DNA from: Evansella tamaricis
Lineage (GTDB): Bacteria; Bacillota; Bacilli; Bacillales; Salisediminibacteriaceae
Length of the DNA stretch: 64,000 nucleotides
Assembly: GCF_019042215.1 (NCBI RefSeq)
Contig: NZ_JAHQCS010000096.1
Location: 1 to 64,000, forward strand
Direction: 5' to 3'
The notes beneath the pieces are model-generated. The model made no database searches and had not been told where the DNA came from. It saw only the letters and a list, made by a program, of their open reading frames with translations. Below, piece by piece: positions 60,955 to 64,000 of this stretch (positions are counted from its first letter, which is position 1; each line of letters starts with the position of its first letter). The translations under genes were made by a program, and so were the position numbers.

Positions 60955-61195
60955 TCTGTTTTTGATTTTTGCGATAACTCCTACGTAAGCTTATCTGCAG
61001 TATCAGAGTCAGCAACAGATATGCTGATTAGTACAGCAATCGAAGCCTGTAAACCAGCCTGAAGGTTTATTGCTGCTTTCGTATCCGTTGAAATTTACTG
61101 TTACATCACACATTCTTTAATATAGATATAGTGTTCAGTTAATTGTTTCGCTTTATTTTTTTTGACCGCTTCCCGTTTTTCATTTTAATTATTCT
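60955..61195 (-). pseudogene. decayed CotX/CotV-family coat gene
   Basis: The DNA aligns by eye with 23690-23890 of the intact CotX-like gene (for example AGAGTCAGCAAC, CAGCCTGAAGGTTTATTG, TTAATTGTTTCGCTTTATTTT). Indels break the frame, including one near 61088 (GTATCCGTTGAAATT against GTATCAGTTGTATTT), and no full reading frame remains. The second CotX repeat and the start are not recognisable. It is a dead paralogue within the spore-surface island. Confidence 0.8.
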
Positions 61196-61521
61196 TCCTC
61201 CTACATACTTCTAATGTACCCATTTTTACTCATTTTAAAATCTCCCCTTTCGAGTTATTCAATAATTCCCTATGTCAAATACACATCATTGATTGCTGAG
61301 TTTACACCTAAAATAGGTACAAGTATACCTGTCGATTTTTTTATTAAATTTGCAGTATAGAAACTAGGAAGGTATATGATTATTCAATTACTTACACGAA
61401 CTTTTCAAGGCTTTAAGAATATGATAATAAAGGAATATAGCCAGTGAGTCTCTATTATTTGTTGAATAATTTAAGCTCCTTTAGCCAAGGGATTATAAAG
61501 CTTTATAAAGGGGGGAGTTGC
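61196..61521. other. gene-free stretch upstream of the second Hsp20-like gene
   Basis: A/T-rich, no gene; it contains the likely promoter region of the 61522 gene. An open frame at 61444-61521 is only the upstream extension of that gene. Confidence 0.4.
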
Positions 61522-62139
61522 TTGTTTTGGAACAAATTTGATCCGGTCAAACATTTTTTACCAAAGTTAGATGATAAAAAAAACATGACCAACGGTATTG
61601 ATACTTACGTTCAAAATATGCTGAGTCAATACTTAGGGAATATAGGAAATCCACTAGAAGAGCAGGCGAAACAAGATCACGAGAGTTCGTCAGGGAACGG
61701 TGAGGAAACATCTGCTAATAATGAACAAGTTCATTCTTCTAGTCAGCAAACTGACCATAATCAATCGTCCAATCAGTCTTTTACAAATAATAATTCAGAT
61801 TCATTCATTTCCCAAGCGGAAGCTCAGGCAACGACAAACAATCAAGCATTTCCTGCCCCATCAATTACACCACAAACGAGAATAATTGAAATACATGGAT
61901 TTATTATTATACAAATTTTAATACCTAAGCATATTGATATAAATGATATAGATGTTCAGCATGATTCAACGAAAGTGGTCATTAAAGGTTTTCCTACTAG
62001 TAAGCCATTTGAGATCAAACTTCCTGATTTAGTACGAAAAAAAGCGAGTAGAGCCATTTATAAAAAAAATATTTTAGAAATTCGATTATTAAAACATGAG
62101 GATGAGTATCTACATTCGATACCTATAAGAAGGAAATAG
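61522..62139 (+). CDS. Hsp20-like spore protein (paralogue of the 56394 gene)
   Basis: About 205 residues from the TTG at 61522 (AAGGGGGGAG upstream). N-terminal block FWNKFDPVKHFLPKL and IDTYVQNMLSQYL, then a Gln/Asn/Ser-rich linker (about 55-135), then an alpha-crystallin-like domain (IIEIHGFIIIQILIPKHIDI, ILEIRLLKHEDEYL). The order matches the gene at 56394: helix-rich start, disordered middle, Hsp20-like end. It flanks the GerP-like cluster on the right. Role in spore assembly is inferred from the family and location. Confidence 0.7.
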   Translation: MFWNKFDPVKHFLPKLDDKKNMTNGIDTYVQNMLSQYLGNIGNPLEEQAKQDHESSSGNGEETSANNEQVHSSSQQTDHNQSSNQSFTNNNSDSFISQAEAQATTNNQAFPAPSITPQTRIIEIHGFIIIQILIPKHIDINDIDVQHDSTKVVIKGFPTSKPFEIKLPDLVRKKASRAIYKKNILEIRLLKHEDEYLHSIPIRRK

Positions 62140-62211
62140 AGAGGTAACACAATTTACGAAGAAAAATTGTCTTTTTACAGGAGATTCTAGATAACAAGCC
62201 AGTGATTTAGA

Positions 62212-62249
62212 AAAAGAGAGCAAAGGAGTATCTCCAAAGCTCTCTTTTA
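62212..62249 (-). terminator. terminator of the Asn-rich peptide gene
   Basis: AAAGAGAGC / GCTCTCTTT with an inner GGAG / CTCC. On the minus strand it follows the stop at 62253 at once. Confidence 0.7.
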
Positions 62250-62252
62250 TAC

Positions 62253-62429
62253 TTAGTTGTTGTTATTATTATTCCTTGCATTACGAGCGTTGTTTGTATT
62301 ACGAGCGTTGTTCTCGTTCTCATTTGCAAATTCTACATTTGCATTGTTTACATCTAAGTTGTTATTAGTAGCATTGTGTCGATTATTACGGGCATTACGG
62401 TTGTTGTTTTCGTTATTATTGTTAGCCAT
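62253..62429 (-). CDS. Asn-rich low-complexity small protein
   Basis: 58 residues of which about half are Asn, with Ala, Arg and Glu: repeated NAR, NN and ENN units and no folded domain. GGAGGTG stands six to seven bases before the ATG at 62429 and a terminator follows the stop. Despite the composition it therefore looks like a real gene. Asn-rich peptides occur in spore coats and exosporium of Bacillaceae, and the neighbours are spore genes. The assignment is by context only. Confidence 0.65.
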   Translation of the reverse strand: MANNNNENNNRNARNNRHNATNNNLDVNNANVEFANENENNARNTNNARNARNNNNNN

Positions 62430-62515
62430 CAAAATCACCTCCACGAGTAATAATATTTGCAGATTATGGTCAATTTAATCTTGTAAGTTTTTACAAAAAA
62501 AACGGAGGTGTTCCA

Positions 62516-63217
62516 TTGACTTTCTTAGATATTTTTATACGGACAACAGTTGCTTTTATTGTATTGTATATCCTTTGTCGGCTTTTAAATAAAAAGCTAA
62601 TTGCACAGATGACCTTCTTCGATTTTGTTGCTGGAATTACAATCGGTTCAATTGCTGCAAGTGCAATGTTGCAGCCCAACACACCGCTATCTATAAGCAT
62701 GACAGGTTTAATTTTATTTTGTATATATACTTTCATTACCAGTATCATTGCTATTAAAAGCCTATGGGGAAGAAAGATATTAGAAGATGAACCAACCTAT
62801 ATCATTAATAATGGGAAGGTATTGGAGAAAGGTTTGAAGAAGAGTAGAATGACCATGGATGCTTTAATTACTAACTTAAGGAAAAAAGGTGTGTTTTACG
62901 TGGAACAAGTGGAAAGCGCCATCTTGGAAACGGACGGAACAGTGTCGGTTTTAAAGAAACCTGGCTATCTAGATGTCATGAAAAAGGATATCAATCAGTT
63001 TCAAAGGAGCAGAGGCGTTCCACAAGCGTTTATCATTGATGGAAAAATATTAACAAGTACGTTAAAAATGATCGGTAAAGACACTAATTGGGTAACGGAT
63101 GTTTTAAAAAAGAACAATATTTCAAAAGTGGAAGATGTTTTTTTTGCCCAGATTGATAACCAAGGAACGATTTATCTTGATAAACGAGAAGATGCCCAGT
63201 CCCCATCCTTTGATTAA
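62516..63217 (+). CDS. DUF421 family membrane protein (YetF-like)
   Basis: 233 residues: three N-terminal helices (block MTFFDFVAGITIGSIAASAM) and a soluble C-terminal part of two linked domains (ILEDEPTYIINNGKVLEKGL, ESAILETDGTVSVLKKP). This matches DUF421, found in YetF/YdfS and in spore-membrane proteins that affect spore heat and germination properties. TTG start with GGAGGTG upstream. Divergently arranged with the Asn-rich peptide gene. Confidence 0.88.
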   Translation: MTFLDIFIRTTVAFIVLYILCRLLNKKLIAQMTFFDFVAGITIGSIAASAMLQPNTPLSISMTGLILFCIYTFITSIIAIKSLWGRKILEDEPTYIINNGKVLEKGLKKSRMTMDALITNLRKKGVFYVEQVESAILETDGTVSVLKKPGYLDVMKKDINQFQRSRGVPQAFIIDGKILTSTLKMIGKDTNWVTDVLKKNNISKVEDVFFAQIDNQGTIYLDKREDAQSPSFD

Positions 63218-63348
63218 CAACGGAGATTCCTATAAATGCTTAAAACAGATGTGCTCTAAAGAAACAAATAATGAAAACGGTCAATGACAAGCTGTTGCTC
63301 ATATCGTGGTACAATATGGTGACGTTTGGGAATTTTTATAACATAGTA

Positions 63349-63386
63349 GATTCTAAGGAGTAGATGTGTTCTACTCCTTAGAATTC
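63349..63386. terminator. strong hairpin between DUF421 and the serine hydrolase
   Basis: ATTCTAAGGAGTAGA / TCTACTCCTTAGAAT, a perfect 15-bp stem with a 5-nt loop. It is located between converging genes; T runs are short on both sides, so it may act in both directions. Confidence 0.6.
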
Positions 63387-63435
63387 ATAGATTATATCAC
63401 ACTTAAATTCCATGTGCTCGTATTAATTGATAAAC

Positions 63436-64000
63436 TTAAACTTCTCCTATCATTATATCTTGTACATCCCATGCTAAATCCCAAACGTTTGTGTCTTGAT
63501 TCGCCATAATAATAATGGTCATATCTGATTGAGGATAATAATTCATGACACAGCTTACACCTGGGTTAATCCCATCCTTTTGAATATAAATAATTTCTCC
63601 GGAGTCATTCTTAACTAAGAATTGGAAGCCATATCCCATCATTTCAGTAACCTCAGTATGCTTTCTATACACTTCTTTAGGAGCAAATATGTCAGTTGTA
63701 AGCTCATCACTTAATAACTTTCTTGATTTTAGAGAGCGAATAAATAAATCTAAATCTTTTACTGTCGTTAATGCCCCAGCATCAGCAGACCCAATTGCTG
63801 GATAAGAATAAATATTTTTTCGATAACCAGTGATATTCTCGTTCTCGTCTTCGATGGAAGCATAATGTTCTGCAGCATTTTCAACGACTTCATCCATGGA
63901 GAAAAAACCAGATTGCTTCATACCTACTACATCAAAAATATGTTCCTTTACATATTCTCGATAACTTTTTTCACTTATTTTTTCAATGATTAATCCAAGT
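63436..64000 (-). CDS. serine hydrolase (beta-lactamase superfamily), 5' end outside window
   Basis: The C-terminal part of a third serine hydrolase. The frame is open to the window edge and reads LIIEKISEKSYREYVKEHIF before KQSGFFSMDEVVENAAEHY. Visible motifs: the AYxSADAGA-like SAGGLxST equivalent (AIGSADAGALTTVKDL) and QKDGINPG in place of the KTG box. The SxxK and YxN motifs must lie beyond the edge. It resembles the genes at 36063 and 38182 in its fold only. Confidence 0.85.
   Translation of the reverse strand, partial: LGLIIEKISEKSYREYVKEHIFDVVGMKQSGFFSMDEVVENAAEHYASIEDENENITGYRKNIYSYPAIGSADAGALTTVKDLDLFIRSLKSRKLLSDELTTDIFAPKEVYRKHTEVTEMMGYGFQFLVKNDSGEIIYIQKDGINPGVSCVMNYYPQSDMTIIIMANQDTNVWDLAWDVQDIMIGEV

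Overview
The window looks like a chromosomal segment of a low-GC, endospore-forming member of the Bacillaceae. The evidence is AT-rich DNA, strong GGAGG-type ribosome binding sites with many TTG/GTG starts, and many spore genes: CotX/V, GerPA/GerPF-like, Hsp20-like spore proteins and a YjcZ-type small protein. B. subtilis-like blocks are also present (ccdC-yneK, ythAB, yqeG). The species cannot be named from sequence alone.

Layout. 0-5 kb: a thiol-redox cluster (TlpA-like thioredoxin, Lgt-like membrane protein, CcdC), DUF2621, cspD and a YqeG phosphatase. 5-9.5 kb: a ZTP riboswitch in front of serA, a phytoene/squalene synthase-like gene, a secreted amidase and a decayed orphan type I-C CRISPR array. 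9.5-16.6 kb: a LacI-sensor/PAS/GGDEF/EAL protein, a SulP transporter with UspA, a YjcZ micro-gene and msrA. 17.4-21.6 kb: a cobalamin riboswitch controlling a class I ribonucleotide reductase operon with a flavodoxin. 21.6-23.5 kb: hisS behind what looks like a histidine leader-peptide attenuator, then a broken methyltransferase. 23.5-33.3 kb: a CotX-like coat protein, a TPR-GAF-GGDEF protein, a beta-propeller protein, a cytochrome bd-type oxidase (cydAB/ythAB), a SET protein and a HIT-PP2C pair. 34-40.2 kb: GNAT, a TetR regulator with a matched operator pair shared with a membrane serine hydrolase, a second serine hydrolase, and several copies of a dispersed repeat. 40.4-46 kb: a magnesium island with two oppositely oriented M-box riboswitches, a transmembrane-only MgtE, a full MgtE and an MgtC-MgtE chimera, then paired crcB genes. 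46-52.7 kb: a lipoprotein, tRNA-Asn, an MMPL efflux operon with a divergent TetR, and a frameshifted DUF2935 gene. 53-56 kb: small accessory enzymes (VOC, DinB, GNAT, TrmO). 56.4-62.5 kb: a spore-surface island with eight GerPA/GerPF-like genes (nine domains), two Hsp20-like proteins, a GerPC-like coiled-coil protein, a decayed CotX paralogue and an Asn-rich peptide. The window ends with DUF421 and a serine hydrolase cut by the edge.

Regulation by RNA is the main theme: ZTP, cobalamin and two Mg2+ aptamers, plus the putative His attenuator. The least ordinary items are the His-codon leader ahead of hisS, the expanded GerP-like family, and the MgtC protein carrying the last helix of MgtE. No computation was run; all calls rest on reading motifs, spacing and base pairing by eye.
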